Below are positions 46,563 to 55,223 of a stretch of 64,000 nucleotides of DNA, in pieces. Origin of the DNA: Paraglaciecola sp. T6c (lineage in GTDB: Bacteria > Pseudomonadota > Gammaproteobacteria > Enterobacterales > Alteromonadaceae); the NCBI RefSeq assembly GCF_000014225.1, contig NC_008228.1:744001-808000 (forward strand). The letters run 5' to 3'. A program made the translations under genes and the position numbers. Positions within the stretch are counted from its first letter, which is position 1. Every line of letters starts with the position of its first letter. The notes under the pieces were generated by a model. That model searched no databases and was not told the DNA's origin. It saw only the letters and a program-made list of their open reading frames with translations.

Positions 46563-46808
46563 TTAACCCAACTCAAACAGCAATTGTCTTTCATTAGCGG
46601 GCAGCATTCTTAACAAGCTGGCTGCCAATTCACGGGTTGAATTAACAGGTGGGTTTAGGGTGTGGCTAAAAGCCAAGGTGCTAACAAACGTATGGCCACA
46701 CTCTTTGGTATTGGTGCAGCTGCAATATAAATTAGACACTTGAATAGATTGTTGATCACGGCTAGTAATAACCGCTTTACTTTGGCAATTGGGGCAGGTG
46801 ATACGCAT
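46563..46808 (-). CDS. ogr: Ogr/Delta-family late transcription activator
   Basis: Zinc-finger activator of P2-type late promoters, acting with host RNA polymerase alpha subunit. The 81-residue protein starts MRITCPNCQSKAVITSRDQQ and shows the four zinc Cys (CPNC and CSCTNTKEC), then GHTFVSTLAFSHTLNPP, all diagnostic. The ATG at 46808 fits the family start better than the upstream TTG. Identifies the phage as P2-related. Confidence 0.95.
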   Translation of the reverse strand: MRITCPNCQSKAVITSRDQQSIQVSNLYCSCTNTKECGHTFVSTLAFSHTLNPPVNSTRELAASLLRMLPANERQLLFELG

Positions 46809-46978
46809 AAAAAACAAACCTTGGTGATGGTTACAAGCGCGACTTTAAGTTACCCTGAAAATTATGCAATTATCTTTCGATTGCGTGCAGAAATAAACGC
46901 GTGCTTGCACAGAGTAGCGATTAATTACTATTTAATAGGTTTTTTGATAAATCAAAATGGATAGATTGAAATAATAGA

Positions 46979-47593
46979 ATGACAGAAAATAGTACTGTTA
47001 GTAACGATGGTGTAAATACGGCGCCACGTGAAGTCAAAAAATCGTGGTTGGCACAGCTATCACTAGCTATTCCGATTGTAATTGGAGTATTTTCTTGTTG
47101 GCTAATAGCCGAGTTATATGCAATATGGCCGAGTTATTGGTGTTTGATATTTATCGACAGTTGTAAAGTGGTTTGGGGTGATTTTTGGGGTGTCATTGGC
47201 AGTATATCTGAACCACTTATTGGGCTAATTATATCGTTCAGTGGGCTGATAAAGCAAAGAGCGGATAAACGAAAGAGCAAGTATTCCTTTTTCTATAGTA
47301 CTTTTGATGATTATAAAACTGCAATTTACATTTGGAATAAATCAGGAGAAACCGTCACGTTTGACTTTAAGTACTTTAATCATGACGGTTTTTTAGGGGA
47401 GAAAAAATCCTTAGAAATTGACCCCTATTCATTAGAATTGTTTAAAATTGCAGAGCTTCAAGACACGCCGTCAGTAGGCAGTAGCCAATGCGTGGGAGAA
47501 CTGACTTTCGATACATCTAGCGATTTGATAGCGCCGCAATTAAGGGTGAAAGACTTACATACCGGTGACACCAAAGCTATAGCTATGCAGTAA
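46979..47593 (+). CDS. Membrane protein of unknown function in the accessory hotspot
   Basis: A 204-residue protein with two to three membrane helices (about residues 27-50, LSLAIPIVIGVFSCWLIAEL; 50-64; and 72-92, VIGSISEPLIGLIISFSGLI), a basic stop (KQRADKRKSK), and a C-terminal beta-rich domain (TAIYIWNKSGETVTFDFKYF). No clear ribosome-binding site. Similar in plan to the protein at 44244-44837. It faces the portal gene tail-to-tail. Candidate superinfection-exclusion or conversion factor. Confidence 0.62.
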   Translation: MTENSTVSNDGVNTAPREVKKSWLAQLSLAIPIVIGVFSCWLIAELYAIWPSYWCLIFIDSCKVVWGDFWGVIGSISEPLIGLIISFSGLIKQRADKRKSKYSFFYSTFDDYKTAIYIWNKSGETVTFDFKYFNHDGFLGEKKSLEIDPYSLELFKIAELQDTPSVGSSQCVGELTFDTSSDLIAPQLRVKDLHTGDTKAIAMQ

Positions 47594-47613
47594 AAATAGC
47601 TCCATTTCTAAGC

Positions 47614-48630
47614 CTATTCCGCAGCAATCGCCGTTTCAGGCTCTTTAAATGCAATCATTTTTCCCGCAGGCAAATAATCGTTTAGCTGCAAAAACACTTG
47701 CTGAATGGGCACCACTTCATTTTCATAATTTACCCGCCCTATCTTTTCAATGTCACCATAGCCCGCGTCGTTATCTGGCATTACCCCAGACAAAGCCGGG
47801 TTAATGCGGTGCATGGCCAGTACGTCATTGCGCGTAATGTTTTTCACCCGTTCGAATTCATCTTTGGTAGAAATGTCACCCACAGGTAAAATTTTAACTG
47901 AATCAGCATCGGCACCTGGCAAACTTAAAAACATCGAGCGAAAGTTACCCACCCCTTTGCTCGAGCCAATTTCTTTTGACAATAAATCTTCGTCTTCTTC
48001 GGACATTTCACCCGATGTATTTAAAAATACATACCCCATGTGCGCACCGTTCTTGTAATAGCGGCGTCTAAATAGGGTCGCATCTTCATTTAACAACATG
48101 CTTTGTAAACCGGCTAAATATTCTGGTGTGCCATAAATGCCCTGTGTCGGGTCATAGTTTTTAAGCTGCACCACTTCATCATTTAAAAACGGCATTAACT
48201 TACCGCCACTGGTTAACATGCCATAGCGGTTAAACTGCCCGTTTTTGGGCGCCAGTTTGCGAATGTATAACGCCGGTAAATGCTCGAAATACAAAAACTG
48301 CCCAAATGTATTATACCGAGCCCTGAAATAACATTGCCCCGCCCAGTGGTAGTCATAAGCTGCCCGGCTTAAGCTTTTTTGGCTTAAATACGGGCTAGGG
48401 ATAAACCATTTAGTGGCCATGTTGCGCTTAAAATACAATGCACTGGCATGATGCGGGTTCGCCCGCGAACACTTCACCAAGCCCGTTAAACTCACCGGCG
48501 GTGTGTAGTACTCACCATTGTGGGTAAAAATGCCTAAATAATCCGTCAGGTTGTTGTTTAAAACGGGCTCAGGGTCGCCAAAGCTGAAGTTACTACCAGC
48601 GCGAATTTTAATAGTGGGTTTGCTGCTCAT
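47614..48630 (-). CDS. Q: Portal protein (P2 gpQ family)
   Basis: Forms the dodecameric portal vertex for DNA entry and exit and head-tail joining. The 338-residue protein has the PBSX/gpQ family features: GNFRSMFLSLPGADADSVKI, NDVLAMHRINPALSGVMPDN and MLTSGGKLMPFLNDEVVQLK. Directly follows the terminase on the minus strand, the fixed P2 arrangement. Confidence 0.95.
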   Translation of the reverse strand: MSSKPTIKIRAGSNFSFGDPEPVLNNNLTDYLGIFTHNGEYYTPPVSLTGLVKCSRANPHHASALYFKRNMATKWFIPSPYLSQKSLSRAAYDYHWAGQCYFRARYNTFGQFLYFEHLPALYIRKLAPKNGQFNRYGMLTSGGKLMPFLNDEVVQLKNYDPTQGIYGTPEYLAGLQSMLLNEDATLFRRRYYKNGAHMGYVFLNTSGEMSEEDEDLLSKEIGSSKGVGNFRSMFLSLPGADADSVKILPVGDISTKDEFERVKNITRNDVLAMHRINPALSGVMPDNDAGYGDIEKIGRVNYENEVVPIQQVFLQLNDYLPAGKMIAFKEPETAIAAE

Positions 48631-50364
48631 TTATGATGCCTTTTGAATGCTTACGCTACTTTTGCGGCGATTGTGGTTAATAGGCTCTTTGTGTATGGCG
48701 TGCGATATTGCAAAAAACACATCGCCATGGCCACTGTCAGCATTACGGTGTGCGCAATAGCTGATCTGCCCGTTACTGGTTACAAACTTTTTAACGCTTA
48801 AAAATGCTTGTGGTATGTCTTTGTCACCCGCGTCATATTCGAAACGGTCTTCGCCGATCACGTCCATCATTTTTAACACCAACTTGGTTTTAATTTCAGG
48901 GCTGTAATGAAACCCTTGCACTCGCGGGTAAAAGGCTTTCACCAAATCAAACACGCCCCAACCAATGCCGGTCACATCGATGCCAATGTGCACAACGTTA
49001 AAGCGTTTGCATATTTTCTGAATTTCTACGGCCTGTTCGCGCAAGTCTTTGCCTTTAAAATAAATGCGCTCTAACACCCTGAATTTTTCACCAGGTAAAA
49101 CAGGTGGGGCCACAATGGCAAGGGTCGCGTCATCACGGCTACGGGCAGGGTCATACCCTAACCACACAGCGCGGTTTAAAAATGGCCGTGGTGCACGTTC
49201 GCGGTAGTCTTTCCAGTGCTGCCTATCGGTGGCGCATTTAAGCAGGTCGGCCAGCTTGAATACGCTGTGGCTATCGTCAACAAACTCGCACATGTACAAG
49301 TTGTCAAATTCATCAGGGGTGTTTTCGTCTTTGAGCTCGTCAATATCAAACAGGGTGCAGCCGTCGTTCGCGGCATCTTCAACGGTCACAAAGTCGCGCC
49401 AAATGCGGTCTTTGGCTAAATGCCCCCCGTACAGCGTGGCGTGGTTAACCTTCAATTCTTGCTTGTCTTCGTCTTTGCGCCCTTGGTTGTAACGGTCGCC
49501 ACTCCACATGGTGTAAGCCTCGTGGCTTTTACTGCTTGGCGTGCTAATCAGTGTGCGGGTCCAGTGCTTATGACTCGCCATACCCTTAGCAACATGCCAA
49601 ATGTTGTTAAAGTCGTTCATCCAGAACACCTCATCAACATACAAATCACCGTTGTAACTCTGGGCCGTGCGCGAGTTAGTACTTAAAAAGTGTAATTGCG
49701 CCTCGTTGCTTAAAATAATCGGGCTGCCTTTTAGCTCAACCTCAAAGTATTTACGCGCAAACGCACAAATATAGGCTCGAAACACCATCACTTGAGAGCG
49801 CGAAGCAGACAAAAATATTTTGTTTTTGCCGGTTAAAATAGCGTCTTCTAGGGCTTCCCAAGCAAAGTAGTAGGTTGCGCCAATTTGACGGCTTTTTAAG
49901 ATAAAGCGGGTACGTTGATCTTTATGTGCATGCCAGCGTTTTTGGTAATCAAAAAACACTTCGTTGCGTGTCAGTTCTAGGTCTTCGGCGGTAATGCCTG
50001 AAATATCGTTTTTCTTGGCTTTTTTCTTTTTATCTTTTTGCTCTGCGCCTTCTTCCATTTTGCTGCGGCGTAGGCGTTCAGTATCAATTTTTTCAAGTCG
50101 TAACAGCGTGGCACTTAAGCGGTCTAGCTCTTGGTAATCCTTTTCCTCTTTTACGGGCTTATCAGCCAGCGCGGTTAAACGCCGAGCAATCGCAATTTTA
50201 GGCGACTCATGGGCAAGTAGGTCATCCCAGCTGTATTTGGCTTTCCATTGGTACAACACACGCACATTGGGTAAACCAAGTTCGTCTTTAATGTCGTCCA
50301 TTGCCCAATGTTGCAAAAACAGTTTTTTAGCCTGTTCGCGTATTTCGTCGCTGTAGCCTGCCAT
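48631..50364 (-). CDS. P: Terminase large subunit (P2 gpP family)
   Basis: ATP-driven DNA packaging motor with nuclease. The N-terminal helix-turn-helix (REQAKKLFLQHWAMDDIKDE) is followed by the ATPase with the Walker-like SRQIGATYYFAWEAL and the acidic DLYVDEVFWM motif. The C-terminal RNase H-like nuclease has WLGYDPARSRDDATLAI and HIGIDVTGIGWGV. Length 577 is standard. Divergent from the capsid operon. Confidence 0.95.
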   Translation of the reverse strand: MAGYSDEIREQAKKLFLQHWAMDDIKDELGLPNVRVLYQWKAKYSWDDLLAHESPKIAIARRLTALADKPVKEEKDYQELDRLSATLLRLEKIDTERLRRSKMEEGAEQKDKKKKAKKNDISGITAEDLELTRNEVFFDYQKRWHAHKDQRTRFILKSRQIGATYYFAWEALEDAILTGKNKIFLSASRSQVMVFRAYICAFARKYFEVELKGSPIILSNEAQLHFLSTNSRTAQSYNGDLYVDEVFWMNDFNNIWHVAKGMASHKHWTRTLISTPSSKSHEAYTMWSGDRYNQGRKDEDKQELKVNHATLYGGHLAKDRIWRDFVTVEDAANDGCTLFDIDELKDENTPDEFDNLYMCEFVDDSHSVFKLADLLKCATDRQHWKDYRERAPRPFLNRAVWLGYDPARSRDDATLAIVAPPVLPGEKFRVLERIYFKGKDLREQAVEIQKICKRFNVVHIGIDVTGIGWGVFDLVKAFYPRVQGFHYSPEIKTKLVLKMMDVIGEDRFEYDAGDKDIPQAFLSVKKFVTSNGQISYCAHRNADSGHGDVFFAISHAIHKEPINHNRRKSSVSIQKAS

Positions 50365-50592
50365 AACACCAAATTAATAATGAATTTGACGCCATTCTAG
50401 CCACCACTTTAAACAGAATTACCCTAAACCAATCCGCGCTATTCCTAAAACCAAAATATAGGAATTATCAATAAGTTAAGACGTTTTAAAGCACCCAAAT
50501 ACCCGCTAATTTTGCAACCCTAACAAGCGAAAAGTCTCATGTGATTTTCAGTTAAACGAATGAAGGGTCAATCGAATGAAGGGTAAAATGTA
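50365..50592. promoter_or_regulatory. Divergent late promoter region between gpP and gpO
   Basis: A 228-base gap that must contain the two late promoters (leftward PQ and rightward ONMLRS). It includes a perfect inverted repeat ATTCCTA (50441-50447) / TAGGAAT (50459-50465), 11-base spacer, roughly midway. This is a good candidate for Ogr binding, although P2 uses a TGT-N12-ACA dyad. Two exact copies of CGAATGAAGGGT (50557-50568 and 50573-50584) lie just before the gpO start; the second supplies the ribosome-binding site. Confidence 0.6.
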
Positions 50593-51474
50593 ATGCTAGG
50601 TAAAACCGTCTTACGTACCGACTTTGTCAAAATCGGCACCAGTGGTAAAACCGTAGATGGTCGCGACATATCGCCATTGGCCATTCAAGAAATGGCCGAA
50701 ACCTACGACCCAGAAGAATACACCGCTGTTATCAATTACGAGCATTACAACTGGGCGGGCAACTTTGGCACCGTGCTTGAGTTAAAAGCCGAGACCAACG
50801 CCAAAGGCGAAACGTGCCTATTTGCGGTGCTAGCGCCAAACAAACACATGTTGGCATTAAATGCCGATGGGCAAAAAGTCTTTACCAGCATGGAAGTGAT
50901 CAACAACTTCGCATCGTCAGGCAAAGCATATTTAGCAGGCCTAGCCCTAACCGACTTACCCGCCAGCCGTGGCACAACGCAGCTTAATTTCAGCCACCGC
51001 GTTGAAAAAGACCACCTACTCAGCACCCCAGAAGAATTTAATTTTAGCCTGGTGCAAGAAGAGCCCGAAGCCGCCCCCGGTTGGTTCACCCAATTTATAG
51101 CCAGTTTCAAACAACCCGCCGCCCCTGCGGCGTCAAATCCGCAAGAGGACGACGACATGACACAAGAACAAATCGAAGCACTAACGGCCAGTATCAGCCA
51201 AGGGCTTAAAGCCGGTATTGATGAGAAATTCGCCGCGATAGTAAAACAACTATCAGCGGCACCCAGTGGTGATGGTGAAGACCCTGCACCAGGTGACGAA
51301 ACACCTGGTGCAGCCGTCTTTTCAAACGAGCAAGCCACCGAGTTACAAGACACTGTGAAAACATTGGGCGACCAAGTCACTGCACTAAGCAGCAAGCTTG
51401 AAAAACTCAGTGCCACCCCCGCGGGTAGCGAAACGCCAACGCCAACGGGCGACGAACAAGCAAAAGTTTACTAA
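50593..51474 (+). CDS. O: Capsid scaffolding protein and protease (P2 gpO family)
   Basis: Scaffold and maturation protease for procapsid assembly. The N-terminal serine-protease-like domain has FVKIGTSGKTVDGRDISPLA, the His of YEHYNWAGNFG and the Ser of FTSMEVI. A linker and acidic helical scaffold C-terminus (about 190-293) follow. The Ala/Pro/Gly-rich stretch at 235-255 (SGDGEDPAPGDETPGA) is linker. Length 293 is typical. Confidence 0.93.
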   Translation: MLGKTVLRTDFVKIGTSGKTVDGRDISPLAIQEMAETYDPEEYTAVINYEHYNWAGNFGTVLELKAETNAKGETCLFAVLAPNKHMLALNADGQKVFTSMEVINNFASSGKAYLAGLALTDLPASRGTTQLNFSHRVEKDHLLSTPEEFNFSLVQEEPEAAPGWFTQFIASFKQPAAPAASNPQEDDDMTQEQIEALTASISQGLKAGIDEKFAAIVKQLSAAPSGDGEDPAPGDETPGAAVFSNEQATELQDTVKTLGDQVTALSSKLEKLSATPAGSETPTPTGDEQAKVY

Positions 51475-51528
51475 TAGCCGCTGTAAACACGCATACAGCT
51501 AACTAAACAGATTTAAAAGGAACGTAAA

Positions 51529-52563
51529 ATGAGCCAATTAAGTGCACGCTCAAAAGCAAATTTCGCCGTCATGCTTGGCCTTATGGCACAAACATACGGT
51601 GTAGACAGTGTCGCTGAAACATTCAGCGCCACCCCTGAAGTACACCAAATGTTGATGGATAAAATCGTGCTGCAAAGCTCGTTTTTACAGCAAATCAACG
51701 TCATGCCGGTAACAGAAATTAAAGGTCAAAAAATTCTAGGCAGCGCCAGTGGTTTAGTCACCACCCGCACCAATACAACTGGGGCCGGTGAACGTAAAGG
51801 GCGTCACTTGTTAGACCTTGACGCACAAGGCTATGAATTGCACCAAACCGACATGGACACCGCCTTGCTGTATTCCATGATCGACTCGTGGGCCAAGTTC
51901 CCTGATTTAGCCGACCGCTATGCCAATTACATTAACCGCGCCATTGCAACCAACAAAGCCATGATTGGCTGGCACGGCACCAGTGTGGCCGCCACCACTG
52001 ACCCAACGGCTAACCCAATGGGCCAAGATGTAAACAAAGGCTGGTTGCAAATTTTACGTGAGCAAGCCGCCGCGCAAGTACTCACAGAAGGTGACACCGC
52101 AGGCAAAGTGATTTTGGGTGCATCTGGTGACTTTGAAAACCTCAACAGCATTGTGCATGGCGCACTAAGTATGATCCCCGAAGAACACGCAGACAGCGGC
52201 GACTTAGTGGCGATTGTAGGCCGTGACTTAATCACCCGTGACAAAGGCCGCCGCTACGCACAGCACGGCGAATTGCCAAGTGAAAAGCAGCGCATTGAAA
52301 TGGCCCAAACCATTGACACCTACGGTGGTTTAAACGCCTTTACCGTGCCGCATTTCCCTGCGCGCGGTGTACTGGTCACCAGCATGAGCAACTTAAGCTT
52401 GTACTACCAAGAATCAAGCATTCGTCGCCAAATCGTAGACGAGCCAAAGAAAAACCAATACGCCGATTACCGCAGCCAGAACGAAGGGTACGTAGTCGAA
52501 ACCCTAGAAAAAGCCGCGTACATCGAGGGCGCTAACGTCGAGTTTGTTGAAGACCAAGGCTAA
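51529..52563 (+). CDS. N: Major capsid protein (P2 gpN family)
   Basis: HK97-fold capsid subunit, 344 residues. Family signatures include LLDLDAQGYELHQTDMDTAL, NRAIATNKAMIGWHGTSVA, GDLVAIVGRDLITRD and YADYRSQNEGYVVETLEKAA. It follows the scaffold by 54 bases and is followed by an intra-operon terminator. Confidence 0.96.
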   Translation: MSQLSARSKANFAVMLGLMAQTYGVDSVAETFSATPEVHQMLMDKIVLQSSFLQQINVMPVTEIKGQKILGSASGLVTTRTNTTGAGERKGRHLLDLDAQGYELHQTDMDTALLYSMIDSWAKFPDLADRYANYINRAIATNKAMIGWHGTSVAATTDPTANPMGQDVNKGWLQILREQAAAQVLTEGDTAGKVILGASGDFENLNSIVHGALSMIPEEHADSGDLVAIVGRDLITRDKGRRYAQHGELPSEKQRIEMAQTIDTYGGLNAFTVPHFPARGVLVTSMSNLSLYYQESSIRRQIVDEPKKNQYADYRSQNEGYVVETLEKAAYIEGANVEFVEDQG

Positions 52564-52595
52564 GCCATAACCCACAGCACAAGTGTGCTTTCATC

Positions 52596-52621
52596 AAAAA
52601 GCCTGATCTTCAGGCTTTTTT
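52596..52621 (+). terminator. Intra-operon hairpin terminator after the capsid gene
   Basis: AAAAAGCCTGA (52596-52606) pairs with TCAGGCTTTTT (52610-52620) around a short loop, ending in T. It lies 35 bases after the capsid stop and likely attenuates transcription of the lower-copy genes downstream. Confidence 0.88.
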
Positions 52622-52657
52622 AGAAAACACATTTCACCGTGAACAACTGGGATCACT

Positions 52658-53503
52658 ATGAACATTGCACAACGTAACCAACAACGCATAAAAGACCGCA
52701 TCGCCAAAGGCGAAAAGGTAGAGCACACCGCGCCTGACTACACCAAAGCCGAACAGCAAAGCAAAGGCGTAAACCCTGCGCAGCGTTTCAAAAAAAGTGT
52801 GTTGGCAAAACAAGTTAAAGCATTAAGCCACGACCTAAACAGTGCTGAAAATGTCGAGCTAAACAAAGAATACGACATTGTAAAAGCCAGTTTAGATGGC
52901 GACATAGTTACCTTAAAGGGGCTTAAAACCATTGCTGAAAAGCTGGCATATAAAGCCCATATCATTCCTAACTACTTGGATTACTTGCAGCAATACCAAG
53001 CACAAGGGCATAACCACCCAAATGGCATTTTAAGCCAGGTGATGGTGTGGCTGTTTGATACCGAGCAATTCGAGTTAGCGCACCAATACGCTGAATTAGC
53101 CATTGAGCAAGGGCAAAAGCTGCCAGCGCGTTTTAACACGCCAAACATTCAAACCTTTATTTGCGACACGCTAGCCGACTACGGTGCCAAGCAGCTAAAA
53201 GCCAAAAAGCCAGCCCCCGCTTTGCAATACGCAATCGACGGCCTAAGCAAGCACTGGGACGTAAACCCCATACCCGCAGGCAAAGTATTTGCCACCGCCG
53301 GTAAGCTTGAATTCATGGCTAAAAATTACCAAACGGCGTTTGACTACTGCAACAAAGCACTAGAGCTAAACGAACGCGCAGGCGTTAAGAAACTATTAAG
53401 CGATATCACCGCCTTACTCGCTGGCCTAAAAGGCAACGAAAACAGCACTAAAAAAGGCAGCAAAAAAGGTGCTAACGCAAAAACCGAGTCTGAGAGTAAA
53501 TAG
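52658..53503 (+). CDS. M: Terminase small subunit (P2 gpM family)
   Basis: DNA-recognition subunit of terminase. The 281-residue protein begins NIAQRNQQRIKDRIAKGE and has HDLNSAENVELNKEYDIVKA, YLDYLQQYQAQGHNHPNGIL and VMVWLFDTEQFELAHQYAEL as in gpM proteins. The Lys/Ser/Gly-rich C-terminal tail is low complexity. Confidence 0.92.
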   Translation: MNIAQRNQQRIKDRIAKGEKVEHTAPDYTKAEQQSKGVNPAQRFKKSVLAKQVKALSHDLNSAENVELNKEYDIVKASLDGDIVTLKGLKTIAEKLAYKAHIIPNYLDYLQQYQAQGHNHPNGILSQVMVWLFDTEQFELAHQYAELAIEQGQKLPARFNTPNIQTFICDTLADYGAKQLKAKKPAPALQYAIDGLSKHWDVNPIPAGKVFATAGKLEFMAKNYQTAFDYCNKALELNERAGVKKLLSDITALLAGLKGNENSTKKGSKKGANAKTESESK

Positions 53504-53505
53504 CA

Positions 53506-53616
53506 ATGGTATGCCTCCCAGCCGCATGCGCAGTAGTAAACCCTTGTCTGAGCGTTTTAACGCAATATGACATCGGTTTGCTACCTGCCGCATGTTTACC
53601 AACGGGGGCACTATGA
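53506..53616 (+). CDS. Possible 36-residue coupled ORF
   Basis: ATG at 53506 opens MVCLPAACAVVNPCLSVLTQ and ends LLPAACLPTGAL, with the stop TGA overlapping the gpL start as ATGA. The LPAAC motif occurs twice. The overlap suggests coupling, but composition is unusual (Cys- and Leu-rich) and there is no ribosome-binding site. It could be a fragment of a degenerated duplicate rather than a gene. Confidence 0.22.
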   Translation: MVCLPAACAVVNPCLSVLTQYDIGLLPAACLPTGAL

Positions 53617-54068
53617 GCTTTACCGGGCGCGACCAAACCTTTACTGACACCACAATAACCAACAACGGGTTTTTACCCGACGTGAGCATAGGCGACTTTC
53701 AAGAAAACTACCGTGTGGCCAACGAATACGGCCTAGGTGCAGTCACCGAAAGCCTAGAGCTGGCCATGATTGAAATGAATGGCCGGTTAAAAAAACGCTT
53801 AGCCGAATGGGAATTGGCAGGGTACGCCAGCCTAAGCGACGTGCCCGAACAAGCGATACCAAACCAATACCAAACCTTGTATTTGGCCGCCGTCATGCAC
53901 TGGGCAAAAAGTGAGTTGATCCGCAGGAACATAAGCGTGACCACACGCAAAGTCAGTGACGTAACCGGCACCGTGGCCGAGCCAAATGAAATTTGGTACA
54001 GACGCAGAGCCGACCAATACGCACGCCAATTAACCGGGTCAACCGGCATTACCTGTGTGTTGCTGTAA
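53613..54068 (+). CDS. L: Head completion/stabilisation protein (P2 gpL family)
   Basis: Neck protein that completes the DNA-filled head. The 151-residue protein starts MSFTGRDQTFTDTTITNNGF and has FQENYRVANEYGLGAVTESL and the WYRRRADQYARQLTGSTG tail typical of gpL. The ATG at 53613 has GGGGG upstream, while 53592 lacks a site. Its stop overlaps the next start (TAATG). Confidence 0.9.
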   Translation: MSFTGRDQTFTDTTITNNGFLPDVSIGDFQENYRVANEYGLGAVTESLELAMIEMNGRLKKRLAEWELAGYASLSDVPEQAIPNQYQTLYLAAVMHWAKSELIRRNISVTTRKVSDVTGTVAEPNEIWYRRRADQYARQLTGSTGITCVLL

Positions 54069-54526
54069 TGAAAAAGTTTAAACAGTTACTCGCCTACATT
54101 ACCAGCCGCAACCTAGTGGCCGACGAGCAACTAAGTTGTTTCGTGACAGATTGCGAAATCACCCTAAGCGGTAAAAAGGTGCAAGACGGCGCGATTATCG
54201 CCGCTTACATACATTACCAAGCGGTGTATGAAATAGAACGTTTCGGCGGTGATGCCAACCGAGTGCTAACCCATTTTAGTAGCTGGTTGTACAACAACGA
54301 CCAAAGCGACACCGAAGAAGAACTAGACAAAGCCAGTTTTGATATTGAGCCGGTTGACGATCACCTAGTCGACATTATGGCCACCGTGGATTTTTCAGAA
54401 TCCATTGAACTGCAAGAACAAGACGGCGGTGAATTCCAGTTTGGCGCCAAATTTTACAGCCTAGTGCCCAACGAATTCAGCGTGGCTGAAAGCTTTGAAA
54501 TTGTCGGCGACATAACCCATGGCTAG
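54068..54526 (+). CDS. R: Tail completion protein (P2 gpR family)
   Basis: A 152-residue protein beginning MKKFKQLLAYITSRNLVADE, which resembles gpR-family tail completion proteins (YHYQAVYEIERF-like region, acidic C-terminal half). Expected to act at the tail tip or joining region. Start overlaps gpL stop; stop overlaps the gpS start. Confidence 0.82.
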   Translation: MKKFKQLLAYITSRNLVADEQLSCFVTDCEITLSGKKVQDGAIIAAYIHYQAVYEIERFGGDANRVLTHFSSWLYNNDQSDTEEELDKASFDIEPVDDHLVDIMATVDFSESIELQEQDGGEFQFGAKFYSLVPNEFSVAESFEIVGDITHG

Positions 54527-55208
54527 CCCAGTGGATATGCCAATTAATATCACGGGCAAACAGCGTGTTAAAGCCATGGTCGGGTTGCTAAAAGCCAGCC
54601 CTGCCAAGCGCAAAAATATATTGCGCAAGGTGGCACGAAAGGCGCGAACGGTTAACAACGCCCGCAGGCGTACCCAAAAACAAATCGACGGCAAGCCCAT
54701 GGCTTCACGCCAAAAAGGCAGCGCAAAAATGTTTCGCCGTTTAGGGCGTAAATTGCGCCACACCGCGACCACAGAAGAAGCAAAGCTCTATTTTTTACGT
54801 AACGCGGGCAAAGTGGCCTATGCACACCACCACGGTATTGGCGACAGGTTCAACACCAAAAAAGACGGTGACGCAGAAAAGGCCAAAAAAGGTGAGCAAG
54901 CGTTTTCAAGCGCGGGTTTAAAAAAGCCAGCCACACGCGCCCAAGCCAAAAAGCTGGTCGACAGTGGTGAATTTAGAATTGATAAACGCGCCACCAAAAG
55001 TGGCAAAGGCCGCATACCAACCATGCGTTGGGTTATGCAAAACCTAACGGTAGGCCAAGCGGGCGCCATTTACCGTTCGCTAAAGAAACAAGCCAAAGAG
55101 CAGTGGACCGTGCCAAGAACGTCGCGCCCATGGTTAGGCATGAACAACCAAGACACCGAACAAGCCGCCAATATCATTATTACTGAGTTGGCAAAACAAG
55201 CGAATTAA
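54519..55208 (+). CDS. S: Virion morphogenesis/tail completion protein (P2 gpS family)
   Basis: A 229-residue very basic protein: KQRVKAMVGLLKASPAKRKN, KVARKARTVNNARRRTQKQI and PWLGMNNQDTEQAANII are typical of Phage_tail_S. It is longer than P2 gpS (150 residues), as usual in HP1/K139 relatives. It overlaps gpR by 8 bases. Confidence 0.88.
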   Translation: MASPVDMPINITGKQRVKAMVGLLKASPAKRKNILRKVARKARTVNNARRRTQKQIDGKPMASRQKGSAKMFRRLGRKLRHTATTEEAKLYFLRNAGKVAYAHHHGIGDRFNTKKDGDAEKAKKGEQAFSSAGLKKPATRAQAKKLVDSGEFRIDKRATKSGKGRIPTMRWVMQNLTVGQAGAIYRSLKKQAKEQWTVPRTSRPWLGMNNQDTEQAANIIITELAKQAN

Positions 55209-55223
55209 ACGAGGAAATACAAC

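Noticed and set aside
46740-46964. 74-residue plus-strand ORF overlapping ogr
   Set aside because: Mostly antisense to the well-supported ogr gene; no ribosome-binding site.
48631-50364. Mu-like or lambda-like phage identity
   Set aside because: Divergent portal/terminase versus capsid operon, ogr and HUH gpA are specific to the P2 superfamily.
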